A stretch of DNA of 64,000 nt from Aurantibrevibacter litoralis (GCF_034651555.1 NZ_JAYEEQ010000017.1:15719-79718), one strand, 5' to 3'; shown: positions 34,222 through 44,683, counted from the first letter of the stretch. The notes: a model not told the origin generated them from the sequence alone. Made by a program: numbers and translations.

Positions 34222-36744
34222 ATGAACAAATGGTTGTTTTTTTTATTTTTTATAGCAGCACTTACTTTAAAAGCACAAGAAAGAATAGATCTAAACTACT
34301 ATCTGCCACAAGATATAACCTACGATGGCAGCATACCAAAACCGATGGATGTTATAGGTCATGAGGTGGGCGAATGGCATGTAACGCACGATAAACTTAT
34401 TCAGTATATGCAAAAGTTGGCCGAGGTAAGCCCTCGGTTTAGTTTGGAAAATAGAGGAGCAACCTTCGAAGGGCGGCCTTTGCTTCTGCTTACGGTTACT
34501 TCGCCTAAAAACCACGGCAACTTAGCGCAGCTTCAAAAAGAACACGTACAACTTTCGGAGACCGACGGAAGCACATTAAATGTGGAGAACATGCCTGTTG
34601 TAGTATACCAAGGCTTTTCCATTCATGGTAACGAGCCTAGCGGGTCTAATGCTGCATTAGCCTACGCATACTACTTAGCCGCCGCACAGGGACCGGAAAT
34701 TGAGGCGCTATTAGATCAATTAATTATCTTATTGGATCCCTCCTTTAATCCGGATGGATTGCAACGCTTTGCCTATTGGGCCAATACCAACAAAAGTGCA
34801 ATCCTAAATCCGGATAAAAACGAGCGCGAATATCATGAGGTTTGGCCTGGCGGACGCACCAACCACTATTGGTTTGATATGAACCGGGATTGGCTTCCTG
34901 TGCAACTTCCCGAAAGTAAGGCGCGTATAAAGTCGTATCACCAATGGCTACCCAATATCCTTACAGATCATCACGAAATGGGAACCAATTCCACTTTCTT
35001 TTTTCAACCGGGTGAACCTTCCAGAGTACATCCGTTAACACCCAAGATTAATCAAGATCTCACTATGGAGATCGGTACGTATCACGCCAAGGCTTTAGAC
35101 GGTATTGGTTCGCTATATTACACGCAAGAAAACTACGACGATTATTATTACGGTAAAGGTTCTACGTTTCCAGATATCAATGGAGCCATAGGAATTTTAT
35201 TTGAACAAGGAAGTTCTCGGGGTCATATTCAAGAAAGCGAAAACGGAGTGGTTACCTTTCCGTTTACTATCCGGAATCAATTTCTAACGGCCTTATCTAC
35301 CATAGAGGCTGCCTTTGCTATGCGTACTAAACTATTAACATATCAACGTAATTTTTATAACGATGTGCGTGCCGAAAGTACCAAAAGCAAAACAAAGGCA
35401 ATTGTTTTTGGTGATGCCAAAGACAGGGCCAAAACCCATCATTTGGCCGAAATTTTAGAGCGTCATAACATTCGCTTGCACGCGCTCTCCAATGATGTAA
35501 CTCTCAACGGAAAGTCCTTTACGAAAGAGGCAAGCTATGTGGTTCCTTTGCAGCAAAAGAATGCTAAAATAATACAGGCCATGTTCGAAAAGAGAACTAC
35601 GTTTACGGACAGTCTCTTTTATGACATCTCGGGGTGGACCTTTCCAATGGCGTTTAATGTAGATTATGCCGAACTTCCTAATATAGGTCTTGCGGGATCT
35701 GAAATACCGGAACTACAACCCCTCAGTGGAAGCGTATCTGCAATAAGCACGTACGCGTATTTGTTTGAGTGGAATGAATATTACACACCCAAAGCACTTC
35801 ATCAAATTTTACAGAAAGGACTGCGAGCCAAAGTGGCCAAATCGCCCTTTTCCTTAGAAGGCAATCGGTATGACTATGGCACGATAATGATACCCGTTCA
35901 AAACCAGATCTTAGATCCCGAGGCACTCTTTTCCTTTCTGAATCAAGTAGCGAAGGAAAGTTTCCTGCAAATCCAAGCAGTAAGCACAGGACTTACGCAA
36001 GGCATCGACTTGGGGAGTAACGAATTTGATCCTTTAGAAAAACAAAAGGTAGCGCTGGTAGTAGGCCGAAATTTTACCTACACGGATGCCGGAGAAATTT
36101 GGCACTTGTTTGATCAACGCTACGACATGCAGCTCACCAAAATTGACATCGACTATTTCAATTCCGTGGATTTGAATGGGTATACGGCTATTATCATCCC
36201 AAATTCTAGAGGAACTACGTTAGACAAGCGTATGGCCGACAAACTCAAGGATTGGGTAAAGAATGGGGGAACACTTATTGGGTATCGCAACGCCGCACAA
36301 TGGTTAAGTAGGAACGAATTTATAAGCCTCGATTTTAAAAAAGATACCTTAGTGGCAAAAAACATTGCCTTCGATCAGAAAAGAAACTTTGAGGGTGCTC
36401 AGAATATGGATGGTGCCATTTTTAAGGCGACTCTAGACCGATCTCATCCTATTACCTATGGATTTAAAAACGAAGAACTGTCTGTTTTTAGAAATACCAA
36501 TATTTATATTACGGCAGACAAGAATAGCTATAATAATCCTATTAAGTATACCAATAATCCATTACAAAGCGGTTATATATCCAAAGAAAATTTAGCGCTA
36601 TTAAAAAATACGGTACCCTTTAAGGTACAGCGTGTAGGCCAGGGTAGGGTTATTGTTTTTACCGATAATACTAATTTTAGAGCGTTTTGGTACGGTACAA
36701 ACAAATTATTGATGAATGCCATTTTCTTTTCAAAAATTATGTAA
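34222..36744 (+). CDS. Secreted M14-family zinc carboxypeptidase
   Basis: An 840-residue protein with signal peptide (MNKWLFFLFFIAALTLKAQ). The N-terminal half is a peptidase M14 domain: the HxxE zinc motif is SIHGNEPSG at about residue 136, further catalytic segments are DPSFNPDGLQRF and FDMNRDWLP, and the third ligand His is in LTDHHEMG near residue 250. The C-terminal part (about 600-840) resembles a class I glutamine-amidotransferase-like fold (VALVVGRNFTYTDAGEIWHL; AIIIPNSRGTTLDKRMADKL; WVKNGGTLIGYRNAAQWL). It would trim peptides outside the cytoplasm. Confidence 0.9.
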   Translation: MNKWLFFLFFIAALTLKAQERIDLNYYLPQDITYDGSIPKPMDVIGHEVGEWHVTHDKLIQYMQKLAEVSPRFSLENRGATFEGRPLLLLTVTSPKNHGNLAQLQKEHVQLSETDGSTLNVENMPVVVYQGFSIHGNEPSGSNAALAYAYYLAAAQGPEIEALLDQLIILLDPSFNPDGLQRFAYWANTNKSAILNPDKNEREYHEVWPGGRTNHYWFDMNRDWLPVQLPESKARIKSYHQWLPNILTDHHEMGTNSTFFFQPGEPSRVHPLTPKINQDLTMEIGTYHAKALDGIGSLYYTQENYDDYYYGKGSTFPDINGAIGILFEQGSSRGHIQESENGVVTFPFTIRNQFLTALSTIEAAFAMRTKLLTYQRNFYNDVRAESTKSKTKAIVFGDAKDRAKTHHLAEILERHNIRLHALSNDVTLNGKSFTKEASYVVPLQQKNAKIIQAMFEKRTTFTDSLFYDISGWTFPMAFNVDYAELPNIGLAGSEIPELQPLSGSVSAISTYAYLFEWNEYYTPKALHQILQKGLRAKVAKSPFSLEGNRYDYGTIMIPVQNQILDPEALFSFLNQVAKESFLQIQAVSTGLTQGIDLGSNEFDPLEKQKVALVVGRNFTYTDAGEIWHLFDQRYDMQLTKIDIDYFNSVDLNGYTAIIIPNSRGTTLDKRMADKLKDWVKNGGTLIGYRNAAQWLSRNEFISLDFKKDTLVAKNIAFDQKRNFEGAQNMDGAIFKATLDRSHPITYGFKNEELSVFRNTNIYITADKNSYNNPIKYTNNPLQSGYISKENLALLKNTVPFKVQRVGQGRVIVFTDNTNFRAFWYGTNKLLMNAIFFSKIM

Positions 36745-36749
36745 TCTCG

Positions 36750-36771
36750 TACCTTTGTCTTTTAAAGGAGG
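36750..36771 (+). promoter_or_regulatory. Promoter -7 box and Shine-Dalgarno site of the thioredoxin-family gene
   Basis: TACCTTTG at 36750-36757 matches the phylum -7 box. A strong AAAGGAGG follows at 36764-36771, four bases before the ATG at 36776. Such a perfect Shine-Dalgarno site is uncommon in Bacteroidota and fixes the start of the gene. Confidence 0.65.
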
Positions 36772-36775
36772 AAAA

Positions 36776-37330
36776 ATGGCACGAACAGCAAGCAATATGC
36801 TACCCTTAGGTACGGTGGCACCAAATTTTGAGCTTTTAGACACCATAAGCGGAAAAAAGGTAGGTTTAGAGCAGTGTAAAGGTAGTGTAGGCACTTTAAT
36901 TGCCTTTATTTGTAACCACTGTCCGTTTGTGAAACACATTAATAAAGAACTGGCTCAATTGGGTAAAACGTACCCTGAAAAGGGTATTGGGTTTGTGGCC
37001 ATTTCTAGTAATGATATCGAAAATTACCCCGAAGACGCTCCGAATCTTATGAAGCAAACAGCCTTGGCAGAAGGTTATGCATTTCCTTATTTATACGATG
37101 AAGACCAAGGGGTGGCTAAGGCGTATGATGCTGCCTGTACCCCGGATTTTTACATTTTTGATGCTGATTTGAAATTAGTATATCGGGGTCAGTTGGATGA
37201 TTCTCGTCCCGGAAATGGTATACCGGTTAGCGGTAAAGACATCTGTGATGCATTGAATGCCCTTGTAGCCGGAGAATCTGTAAACCAAATGCAAAAGCCT
37301 AGTATTGGATGTAATATTAAGTGGAAGTAA
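36776..37330 (+). CDS. Thioredoxin-family (AhpC/TSA-like) protein
   Basis: A 184-residue cytosolic redoxin. The active-site segment is GTLIAFICNHCPFVKHINKE, with a CxxC (CNHC) near residue 50. Conserved downstream segments are FVAISSNDIENYPEDAP, FPYLYDEDQGVAKAYDAACT, PDFYIFDADLKLVYRGQLDD. This pattern matches the thioredoxin-family proteins often annotated as redoxin or TlpA-like in marine bacteria. The natural substrate is unknown. Start chosen at 36776 by the Shine-Dalgarno site, rejecting an in-frame ATG at 36716 inside the preceding gene. Confidence 0.87.
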   Translation: MARTASNMLPLGTVAPNFELLDTISGKKVGLEQCKGSVGTLIAFICNHCPFVKHINKELAQLGKTYPEKGIGFVAISSNDIENYPEDAPNLMKQTALAEGYAFPYLYDEDQGVAKAYDAACTPDFYIFDADLKLVYRGQLDDSRPGNGIPVSGKDICDALNALVAGESVNQMQKPSIGCNIKWK

Positions 37331-37398
37331 ACACTCATTTTTGTTCTAACGGAGCTACTAAAATGGAACAACGGCGAGGTAGCGCCCAACGGAAAAAT

Positions 37399-37944
37399 TT
37401 ACAACCAACCTTCTCGAACCAACGCATTCTTTATGTGTGTGTAATGATGTTTGCCGTGCCAAGCATATCTACCGATAGTTTCTTTAATACTATAAACGGT
37501 TTCTCCATCAGGATGTATGTAGGTACGCTCCAAATCACTGGGAGACAGCCCTTTTAAAAGAAAGACCATTTTGGCATGAACAGCAGAAAGACCGTTTAAG
37601 GAAAGGGATATAGGAGCCGTACGCGCATCAAACAAAATACTCCATTGCTTCTCATCATATGGTTTTATGGTAGGAAGATCTTCGGTTAACGCCCATTTAA
37701 ATCGAATATAGCTGTTAAAATGACTGTCTGCCAAATGGTGTATCACTTGCCTTATGGTCCACCCTTCGGGTCGGTAGGGCGTATTCAATTGAGTATCCGA
37801 TAGCGGAGCTACTAAAGAAGCCAAATCTTCCGGCAAAGCTTCCAACTCTATTATCCACTCCATTATGTCGGTATCGCTAATGATTTTTGGAGTTGTAAAT
37901 CGGCCTATAGGATATTGCATGGCAGCCAGCGTTTCTTTATTCAT
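37399..37944 (-). CDS. DinB/YfiT-family metal-dependent (bacillithiol transferase-like) protein
   Basis: A 181-residue four-helix-bundle protein of the DinB superfamily, YfiT branch. Three His metal ligands are visible: HHLADSHFN (first), and GKHHYTHIKNAL (second pair). The N-terminal PIGRFTTPK and YRPEGWTIRQVIHHLADSHF segments are typical of YfiT. YfiT-type proteins are predicted thiol transferases; the thiol in this organism is not known. An ATG at 37920 (MQYPIGRF) is an alternative start closer to the family N-terminus. Convergent with the redoxin gene. Confidence 0.85.
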   Translation of the reverse strand: MNKETLAAMQYPIGRFTTPKIISDTDIMEWIIELEALPEDLASLVAPLSDTQLNTPYRPEGWTIRQVIHHLADSHFNSYIRFKWALTEDLPTIKPYDEKQWSILFDARTAPISLSLNGLSAVHAKMVFLLKGLSPSDLERTYIHPDGETVYSIKETIGRYAWHGKHHYTHIKNALVREGWL

Positions 37945-38149
37945 TTTTTCAATTATTTTTGCGAATTACTGCTATCATAAGAATCACTAGATTGAGGCAT
38001 GGAGAATGAGGCTCAACTTTTGATAACAGTGTTCAAATTACATAATTCAAAAATAAAGTTTAATACAATTTTAACCGACAAAGCTTACCGTTTTATTTTT
38101 AATCTATTAATTTTATGGAGTATAAATAATTCATCTTAAAACAAAAAAT

Positions 38150-38788
38150 ATGGCTACCATACGATTGGGCGACGTTGCCCCAGATTTTACGGCAGAAAGC
38201 TCTGCCGGCACACTGAATTTTTATGAGTATCTCGGCGATGGTTGGGGCATTTTATTTTCTCATCCGGCCGATTTTACACCGGTATGCACCACTGAATTGG
38301 GTACGGCTGCAAAATTTAAAGGAGAATTTGATAAACGCAATGTAAAAATGCTTGCTTTAAGTGTAGACGGTCTTCAATCGCATTCGGATTGGATTAAGGA
38401 CATTAATGAAACGCAGCAAACAACTATCAATTTCCCGATTATTGCCGACGAAAACAAAAAGGTATCTACACTGTACGATATGATACATCCTAACGCAGAC
38501 AACAATCTCACCGTGCGTTCAGTGTACATTGTGGCTCCGGACAAAACCGTAAAATTAATCCTGACGTATCCTGCTTCTACCGGCCGTAATTTTTATGAAC
38601 TGCTCCGGGTTATAGACTCTTTACAACTTACTGCCTATCATAAAGTGGCTACGCCTGCTAATTGGGAGCATGGAGATGAAGTTGTGGTTAGTCCGGCCAT
38701 TTCTACGGCCGATGCCAAACACATTTTTCCTAAAGGGGTAAATGAGGTGAAACCGTATTTGCGCTTAACCCCGCAACCGAACATATAA
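38150..38788 (+). CDS. 1-Cys peroxiredoxin (Prx6 type)
   Basis: A 212-residue peroxiredoxin. The active site is FSHPADFTPVCTTELG with the peroxidatic Cys near residue 47, preceded by VAPDFTAESSAG. The conserved Arg lies in NNLTVRSVYIVAP. The long C-terminal domain (WEHGDEVVVSPAISTADAKH, then IFPKGV) and absence of a resolving Cys place it in the Prx6 group. It reduces peroxides in the cytosol. It is monocistronic, with a clear terminator. Confidence 0.92.
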   Translation: MATIRLGDVAPDFTAESSAGTLNFYEYLGDGWGILFSHPADFTPVCTTELGTAAKFKGEFDKRNVKMLALSVDGLQSHSDWIKDINETQQTTINFPIIADENKKVSTLYDMIHPNADNNLTVRSVYIVAPDKTVKLILTYPASTGRNFYELLRVIDSLQLTAYHKVATPANWEHGDEVVVSPAISTADAKHIFPKGVNEVKPYLRLTPQPNI

Positions 38789-38840
38789 AAGCCCATAACT
38801 TGCCCGAATGGTAGAGTCGGGTTTGCCTTTAAAAAATCGG

Positions 38841-38872
38841 AAAAAGCCTTTCGTATATGGAAGGCTTTTTTC
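38841..38872 (+). terminator. Rho-independent terminator
   Basis: Stem AAAAAGCCTT/AAGGCTTTTT with a ten-base loop and T-rich tail, downstream of the peroxiredoxin gene. Confidence 0.82.
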
Positions 38873-39005
38873 TTGTAAAGGTGGCATCGCCTTGCCTTTT
38901 TGTTCCATTACAACGCGAAATAAATGTTAATTAAATTTAAAGGTTTCGTGGTATTACATTATTTAAAATTAGCTTTGAAAAAGCTAAGGCTGTTGAACCA
39001 AAATC

Positions 39006-40079
39006 ATGAAACCAAAGCATATTATTATAACCTTACTGGTGCTGGTCATTGCCTCGCTAGTATTCTACCGCATTAAAAGCAATAGTACGGAAAAGGGGAT
39101 TTCCGAAGTAGCGGCTACCGTAAAAAGTGCATCTCCCGTAACCGGATATAAGATTGTGCCGCGAAAATTTGCCAATGAACTTTCGGTTTCCGGGTCTATT
39201 GAAGCTAACGAACAGGTTGAAATACGGAGTGAAGTTTCGGGAATAGTACAAGGCATTTTTTTTAATGAAGGTTCTTTTGTAAACAAAGGGCAATTGTTAG
39301 TAAAAATTAATGATCAGGAATTAAAGGCTCAATTATCTCAAGCACAAACACGCCAAGCCCTTGCTGCGGAAAATGAAAGGCGGGCTAAATTATTATTGCA
39401 GAAAGAAGCGGTTAGTCAAGAAGAATATGATGTAGCCAATTCGGAGTACAAATCCATGTTAGCCCAAACCGAGCTGGTACAGGCGCAATTGGCTAAAACC
39501 TCAATTGTGGCACCCTTTTCCGGTAAAATAGGACTGCGTTCCATATCGCCTGGAACCTATGTAACGCCTACTACGTTAATTGCGAATTTAGTAAACATCA
39601 ATCAAGTAAAAGTTACATTTTCTATACCTGAAAAATATGTGCCCGTAGTAACCCCAAATACTGAGATTAGTTTTAGGGTTGCCGGCTATCAGGAAGCATT
39701 TACTGCTAAAATATACGCCATAGAACCGGGTATAGAGATCACTACGAGAACACAGCAAATTAGAGCTTTGGCAGACAATAAAGAAAGCAAATTACTTCCC
39801 GGTACTTTTGCTAGTGTTGCTGTGCCTTTGGCCATAGAGGATAGTGCAATTCTTATTCCTTCGGAAGCGGTAATACCTATACAGAACGGCAAAAAAGTGT
39901 TTGTATCTTCCAATGGATTGGCCAAAGAAGTGTTGATAGAAACGGCGACCAGAACCGATAAGGATATACAGGTGATATCGGGGTTAAAAGCAGGCGATAC
40001 TGTGCTGACTACCGGTATTATGAGCTTGCGAGATGGAAGTCCGTTAGCCATTACCTTGCTTAATACGACACAATCATGA
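39006..40079 (+). CDS. RND efflux periplasmic adaptor subunit
   Basis: A 357-residue membrane-fusion protein. One N-terminal anchor helix (HIIITLLVLVIASLVFY) is followed by lipoyl-like halves (ANEQVEIRSEVSGIVQGIFF; KTSIVAPFSGKIGLRSISPG), a coiled-coil hairpin between them, and the beta-barrel (INQVKVTFSIPEKYVPVV). It links the inner-membrane pump to the outer-membrane channel. It overlaps the pump gene by 4 bases (ATGA), first gene of a three-gene efflux operon. Substrate unknown. Confidence 0.93.
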   Translation: MKPKHIIITLLVLVIASLVFYRIKSNSTEKGISEVAATVKSASPVTGYKIVPRKFANELSVSGSIEANEQVEIRSEVSGIVQGIFFNEGSFVNKGQLLVKINDQELKAQLSQAQTRQALAAENERRAKLLLQKEAVSQEEYDVANSEYKSMLAQTELVQAQLAKTSIVAPFSGKIGLRSISPGTYVTPTTLIANLVNINQVKVTFSIPEKYVPVVTPNTEISFRVAGYQEAFTAKIYAIEPGIEITTRTQQIRALADNKESKLLPGTFASVAVPLAIEDSAILIPSEAVIPIQNGKKVFVSSNGLAKEVLIETATRTDKDIQVISGLKAGDTVLTTGIMSLRDGSPLAITLLNTTQS

Positions 40080-43000
40080 ATATATCAACCCTAAGTATTA
40101 AAAGACCAATACTCACTATTGTGGTGAATCTCATCATCATATTGTTTGGTATAATAGGGTATACGTATTTAGGTGTTCGGGAGTTTCCTTCTATAGATCC
40201 TGCGCAAATTTCGGTGCGTACCGATTATGTGGGCGCCAACGCCGACATCATAGAATCGCAGATCACCGAGCCTTTAGAAAAGGCAATTAATTCTATTGAT
40301 GGAATCCGAAACATAACCTCCTCCAGTGTGCAAGGTTCCAGTACGATAAATATAGAGTTTAAACTCGAAAAAAATCTGGAAGAAGCCGCCAATGATGTGC
40401 GCGATAAGGTGTCGCAAGCCGTTCGTAATTTACCTCCCGATATTGATTCCCCCCCGGTTGTGTCCAAGGCCGATGCCAATGCCCAAACCATTATTTCCAT
40501 GCTTGTAAAAAGCAACAACAAAAATGTGTTGGAACTTACCGACTATGCCGATAATGTACTTGTACCAAGATTACAAACCATTGCCGGAGTTAGCGGTGTA
40601 CGTATTTGGGGTCAGCGAAAATATGCCATGCGGCTTTGGATAGATCCTATTAAATTATCCTCCTATGGACTAACGGTTGCCGATATCCGTACAGCGCTAA
40701 ACAGTCAAAATGTAGAATTACCATCGGGAAAACTTACGGGTGCAAGTACGGAACTCACCGTTAAAACGATTGGGAATCTTTATACTGAAGAAGAGTTTAA
40801 TAATATCATTATTAAATCCGATGGAGGGAAAATAGTTCGCTTTAGTGACGTGGGTAAGGCCAGTTTGGAAGCTGAAAACATGGAAACCCGTCTCAGCGAT
40901 AATGGCCAAACCATGATTGGATTAGCCATTTCGCCCCAACCCGGAAGCAATTATCTGGACATCGCCGAAGGATTTTATCAGCAGTTTGAAAGCCTTAAAA
41001 AAGATCTTCCGGACGATTTTGAGTTCAACATCGTAATAGATGATAGTGTTTTTGTTAAAAAAGCCATACTGGAGGTAGCGGAAACATTGCTTATTGCCTT
41101 GCTTCTGGTTACTTTGGTCATTTACTTGTTTTTCAGAAATTGGGCCATGGCATTTAGGCCGCTTATCGACATACCGGTGTCTCTTATAGCTACCTTTTTT
41201 ATCATGTACATTTTTGGATTTTCTATAAACGTGCTTACACTTTTGGCTATTGTTTTGGCAACGGGTCTGGTAGTAGATGATGGTATTGTAGTCACAGAAA
41301 ACATCTTTAAAAAAGTAGAAGAAGGCATGTCGCCCATTGAAGCGGCGATAAAGGGATCTAATGAAATATTTTTTGCGGTGATTTCTATTTCCATTACGTT
41401 GGCTGCGGTATTTTTACCTATCATCTTTTTAGAGGGTTTTGTGGGAAGGCTTTTTAGGGAATTCGGAGTCGTCATAGGGGCGGCGGTATTAATTTCGGCC
41501 TTTGTCTCCCTTACGCTAACCCCTATGCTAAATGCCTACTTAATGAAAGGGGGCAAACAAAAGCGCTCTAAGTTCTATGAAATGACGGAGCCCTTTTATG
41601 AAAACCTCAATAAAAGCTATGCGAACGCCTTGGGTAGCTTTATGAAGCGCAAATGGCTGAGTTTCCCCATCCTTTTTGCATGTTTAGGGTTGATTTTTTT
41701 GTTTTATAAAATATTACCAAAAGAAACAGCTCCTTATGACGATAGAAGTATGCTTCGTATTTCTGTGCAAGGCCCCGAAGGAGCAAGTTACGAATATATG
41801 GATAAGTACATGCAGGAATTATCGCTACTTTTCCATGATTCTATTCCGGAGCTTAAATCGAGTTTAGTAGTGACCTCACCCGGTTTTGGTTCGTCATCCG
41901 TTAATAGCGGATTTGCGCGAATTGCGTTGGTAGATCCATCTGAAAGAGAACGGTCGCAAACCGAAATTGCCAACGCCCTTACAGCATGGACCAAACAGTA
42001 TTCGGGCATACGTACCCTAGTTAATGAACAACCTACCATTTCGGTAAACCGAAGAGGTGGTCTCCCCATACAGTATATCATTCAAGCCCAAAATTTTCAG
42101 AAACTAGAAGAAAAAATACCAGAGTTTTTAGAAGAAGCCGGCAATGATCCTACGTTTTCAGTAGTAGATATTGATCTTAAATTTAACAAACCGGAGCTCT
42201 ATGTAAACATCGATAGAGAGAAAGCACAAAGCCTTGGAGTTTCTGTGATAGACGTTGCGCAAACGTTGCAACTTTCCCTTAGCGGACAGCGTTTTGGTTT
42301 TTTTATGATGAATGGAAAGCAGTATCAAGTTATTGGTCAATTTGATAAGAGCGATCGGGAAACCCCCTTAGATTTAACCTCCATTTTTGTAAAAAGTAAT
42401 CGGGACGAACTTATACAGCTTGACAATGTGGTGAGTGTTGAAGAAAGAAGTAGTCCGCCACAATTATTCCATAACAACCGCTATATGTCTGCCACCATTT
42501 CGGCTGGTTTGGTACCCGGAAAAAGTATCAGTGATGGGATTGAGGCCATGGAACGTATTGGGCAGCGCGTTTTAGATGACACCTTTACCACGGATTTAGG
42601 AGGAGAATCGCGGGATTTTGCAGAAAGTAATTCGAACACCATGTTTGCTTTTGGGCTCGCTTTATTGCTTATATTTTTGATATTGGCAGGTCAGTTTGAA
42701 AGTTTTATGGATCCGCTTATTATTATACTCACGGTACCTATGGCCGTAGCAGGAGCCCTTTTCTCACTTTGGTTATTTGGACAAACTTGGAATATTTTTA
42801 GTCAGATAGGAACCGTTATGCTCATAGGATTGGTTACAAAAAACGGAATTCTCATTGTGGAATTTGCCAACCAGCTTAGAGAAAGAGGCATGTCTAAATC
42901 GAAGGCCATTGTAGAAGCAGCGGAGTCGCGCCTTAGACCTATTCTAATGACCAGTTTAACACTTGCCTTGGGAGCCATGCCCATAGCATTATCTATGGGT

Positions 43001-43177
43001 GCAGCTTCTACCAGTAGAATGGGAATGGGTATTGTTATTGTGGGCGGCACACTTTTTTCCTTAATATTGACTCTTTTTGTAATCCCGGCAGTTTATTTAA
43101 TGTGGTCCCGAGAGCGGAAACACAGACCCGAATTTGATAGGGCGGAACTGCTTGAAAAGGAAAGTGTCTTAAATTAG
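40076..43177 (+). CDS. RND-family multidrug efflux permease (HAE1/AcrB-like)
   Basis: A 1033-residue inner-membrane pump of normal family length with twelve membrane helices and two large periplasmic loops. TM1 starts STLSIKRPILTIVVNLIIIL, the proton-relay aspartates are in LATGLVVDDGIVVTENIF of TM4, and the essential Lys is in IGLVTKNGILIVEFANQL of TM10. The porter motif GASTELTVKTIGNLYT is present. It exports hydrophobic or amphipathic compounds with the adaptor and TolC-like channel encoded beside it. No local regulator gene. Confidence 0.95.
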   Translation: MNISTLSIKRPILTIVVNLIIILFGIIGYTYLGVREFPSIDPAQISVRTDYVGANADIIESQITEPLEKAINSIDGIRNITSSSVQGSSTINIEFKLEKNLEEAANDVRDKVSQAVRNLPPDIDSPPVVSKADANAQTIISMLVKSNNKNVLELTDYADNVLVPRLQTIAGVSGVRIWGQRKYAMRLWIDPIKLSSYGLTVADIRTALNSQNVELPSGKLTGASTELTVKTIGNLYTEEEFNNIIIKSDGGKIVRFSDVGKASLEAENMETRLSDNGQTMIGLAISPQPGSNYLDIAEGFYQQFESLKKDLPDDFEFNIVIDDSVFVKKAILEVAETLLIALLLVTLVIYLFFRNWAMAFRPLIDIPVSLIATFFIMYIFGFSINVLTLLAIVLATGLVVDDGIVVTENIFKKVEEGMSPIEAAIKGSNEIFFAVISISITLAAVFLPIIFLEGFVGRLFREFGVVIGAAVLISAFVSLTLTPMLNAYLMKGGKQKRSKFYEMTEPFYENLNKSYANALGSFMKRKWLSFPILFACLGLIFLFYKILPKETAPYDDRSMLRISVQGPEGASYEYMDKYMQELSLLFHDSIPELKSSLVVTSPGFGSSSVNSGFARIALVDPSERERSQTEIANALTAWTKQYSGIRTLVNEQPTISVNRRGGLPIQYIIQAQNFQKLEEKIPEFLEEAGNDPTFSVVDIDLKFNKPELYVNIDREKAQSLGVSVIDVAQTLQLSLSGQRFGFFMMNGKQYQVIGQFDKSDRETPLDLTSIFVKSNRDELIQLDNVVSVEERSSPPQLFHNNRYMSATISAGLVPGKSISDGIEAMERIGQRVLDDTFTTDLGGESRDFAESNSNTMFAFGLALLLIFLILAGQFESFMDPLIIILTVPMAVAGALFSLWLFGQTWNIFSQIGTVMLIGLVTKNGILIVEFANQLRERGMSKSKAIVEAAESRLRPILMTSLTLALGAMPIALSMGAASTSRMGMGIVIVGGTLFSLILTLFVIPAVYLMWSRERKHRPEFDRAELLEKESVLN

Positions 43178-43181
43178 CAGC

Positions 43182-44492
43182 ATGAATTTACGGGAAATAC
43201 TAGTAAGCACTCTTTGTATCGTAGCACTAAGTTGTACCCTTAGTGCTCAAAAAGTACTCACCATAGAAGATGCGGTACAAATTGCGCTCCAAAATAATTT
43301 CGATATTAAGATTGCATCCAATGAATTAAGGATAGACGAAAAGAACAAAAGTCTGGCCAATGCCGGTATATTGCCTGTACTTAGTGGCAATTTTGCCAGA
43401 ACCAATAACATACAAGATACCGAACTTACTTTTTCCAATGGAGAGGAAAGGATAACGAACGGCATTCGAACTTTTAATCAATCTTATGGTGCGCAGTTGC
43501 AATGGACAATTTTCGACGGTTTTCGAATGTTTGCTCGGTACGACCAATTGAAAGCTTTGGAAGCGCAAGGAGAAACCGAATTGAAATTTACCATTCTCAC
43601 TACGGTAAGTGCTATTTTTAATACCTATTACGAAATTACACAATTACAGCAGCAGTTGGTTGCTTTAGATACTACTATTGTGATTTCTAAACAGCGCCTA
43701 GAAACTGCACAAAACCGTTATATTATTGGTAAGGCCTCTAAACTTGAGGTGCTTAATGCCGAGGTTGATTTAAATACGGATATAACTGCCCGGTTGAACC
43801 AAAACCAACTTTTTGCCAATGCCAAAATACGCCTAAATGAAATTCTCGCCAGAGATGTAGATACTGAATTTAGTGTGGTAGATACGATAAAGGTAGACCG
43901 AGCTTTGGTATTACATGATTTGATTTCCTTGGCCACAGAGCAAAATCCCGAACTCCAATTGCAAATTATCAATAAAAAAATACAAGAACTAGAGCAAAAA
44001 CAGGTGAAAGCCAACCGTATGCCAAATATTAGCGTAAACACTGGCTACAATTTTACACGCTCCGAAAATCCTATCGGATTTGCCATACAATCCCAAGGCG
44101 AAGGTCTTAGCTATGGTATTGCCGCTTCCATACCCATTTTTAATGGGTCACTACAAAATAGAAACGAACAAATAGCTAAGATTCAACTGGAAAATACCGA
44201 AATGGCAATTGCCCGGCAAACACAGACCTTACAGTCGCAATTAGCATCTGTATACCAAACCTATTTAACGAATTTAGAACTGATAGAGTTGGAGGCTAAA
44301 AATGAAGAGATTGCAAAAGAAAATTTAGATATCACTTTGGATAAATTTAATATTGGGACTATTCCTGCTGTTGAATTTAGAGCAGCTCAGGTAAACTATG
44401 TAAATGCCAAAGTACGCTATACCAATTCCCAATTTCAGGCCAAACTTTCGGAAATTGCATTAAAGGAGTTGTCCGGTATTATATCTTTATAG
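43182..44492 (+). CDS. TolC-family outer-membrane efflux channel
   Basis: A 436-residue outer-membrane factor with signal peptide ending CTLSAQ. Two OEP repeats of long helices are visible: LTIEDAVQIALQNNFDIKIA ... NRYIIGKASKLEVLNAEVDL and DLISLATEQNPELQLQIINK ... LDKFNIGTIPAVEFRAAQVN. These are the family signatures. It forms the outer-membrane duct of the RND pump, 4 bp downstream of the permease gene. Last gene of the efflux operon. Confidence 0.93.
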   Translation: MNLREILVSTLCIVALSCTLSAQKVLTIEDAVQIALQNNFDIKIASNELRIDEKNKSLANAGILPVLSGNFARTNNIQDTELTFSNGEERITNGIRTFNQSYGAQLQWTIFDGFRMFARYDQLKALEAQGETELKFTILTTVSAIFNTYYEITQLQQQLVALDTTIVISKQRLETAQNRYIIGKASKLEVLNAEVDLNTDITARLNQNQLFANAKIRLNEILARDVDTEFSVVDTIKVDRALVLHDLISLATEQNPELQLQIINKKIQELEQKQVKANRMPNISVNTGYNFTRSENPIGFAIQSQGEGLSYGIAASIPIFNGSLQNRNEQIAKIQLENTEMAIARQTQTLQSQLASVYQTYLTNLELIELEAKNEEIAKENLDITLDKFNIGTIPAVEFRAAQVNYVNAKVRYTNSQFQAKLSEIALKELSGIISL

Positions 44493-44645
44493 ACCGTACT
44501 ATTTTCTTGCCAAAGTAGAACCACATTAGGGTACGAACATCCTTGCTTTACCCATAAGTTAACCTTCGTAGTGTAGATATAATGCTGTGTAGGAATTCAA
44601 ATTTAAAATATAACCGCGAAAAAGTTCTTTGTGAAATATTTTTAC

Positions 44646-44653
44646 TACCTTTG
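44646..44653 (+). promoter_or_regulatory. -7 promoter box of the cold-shock gene
   Basis: TACCTTTG, matching TANNTTTG, 30 bases before the ATG at 44684, implying a short 5' leader. An upstream TTTG near 44630 is spaced too closely to be a normal -33 box. Confidence 0.5.
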
Positions 44654-44683
44654 TACCTAATTTAATTTTTTTAATTTTTTATA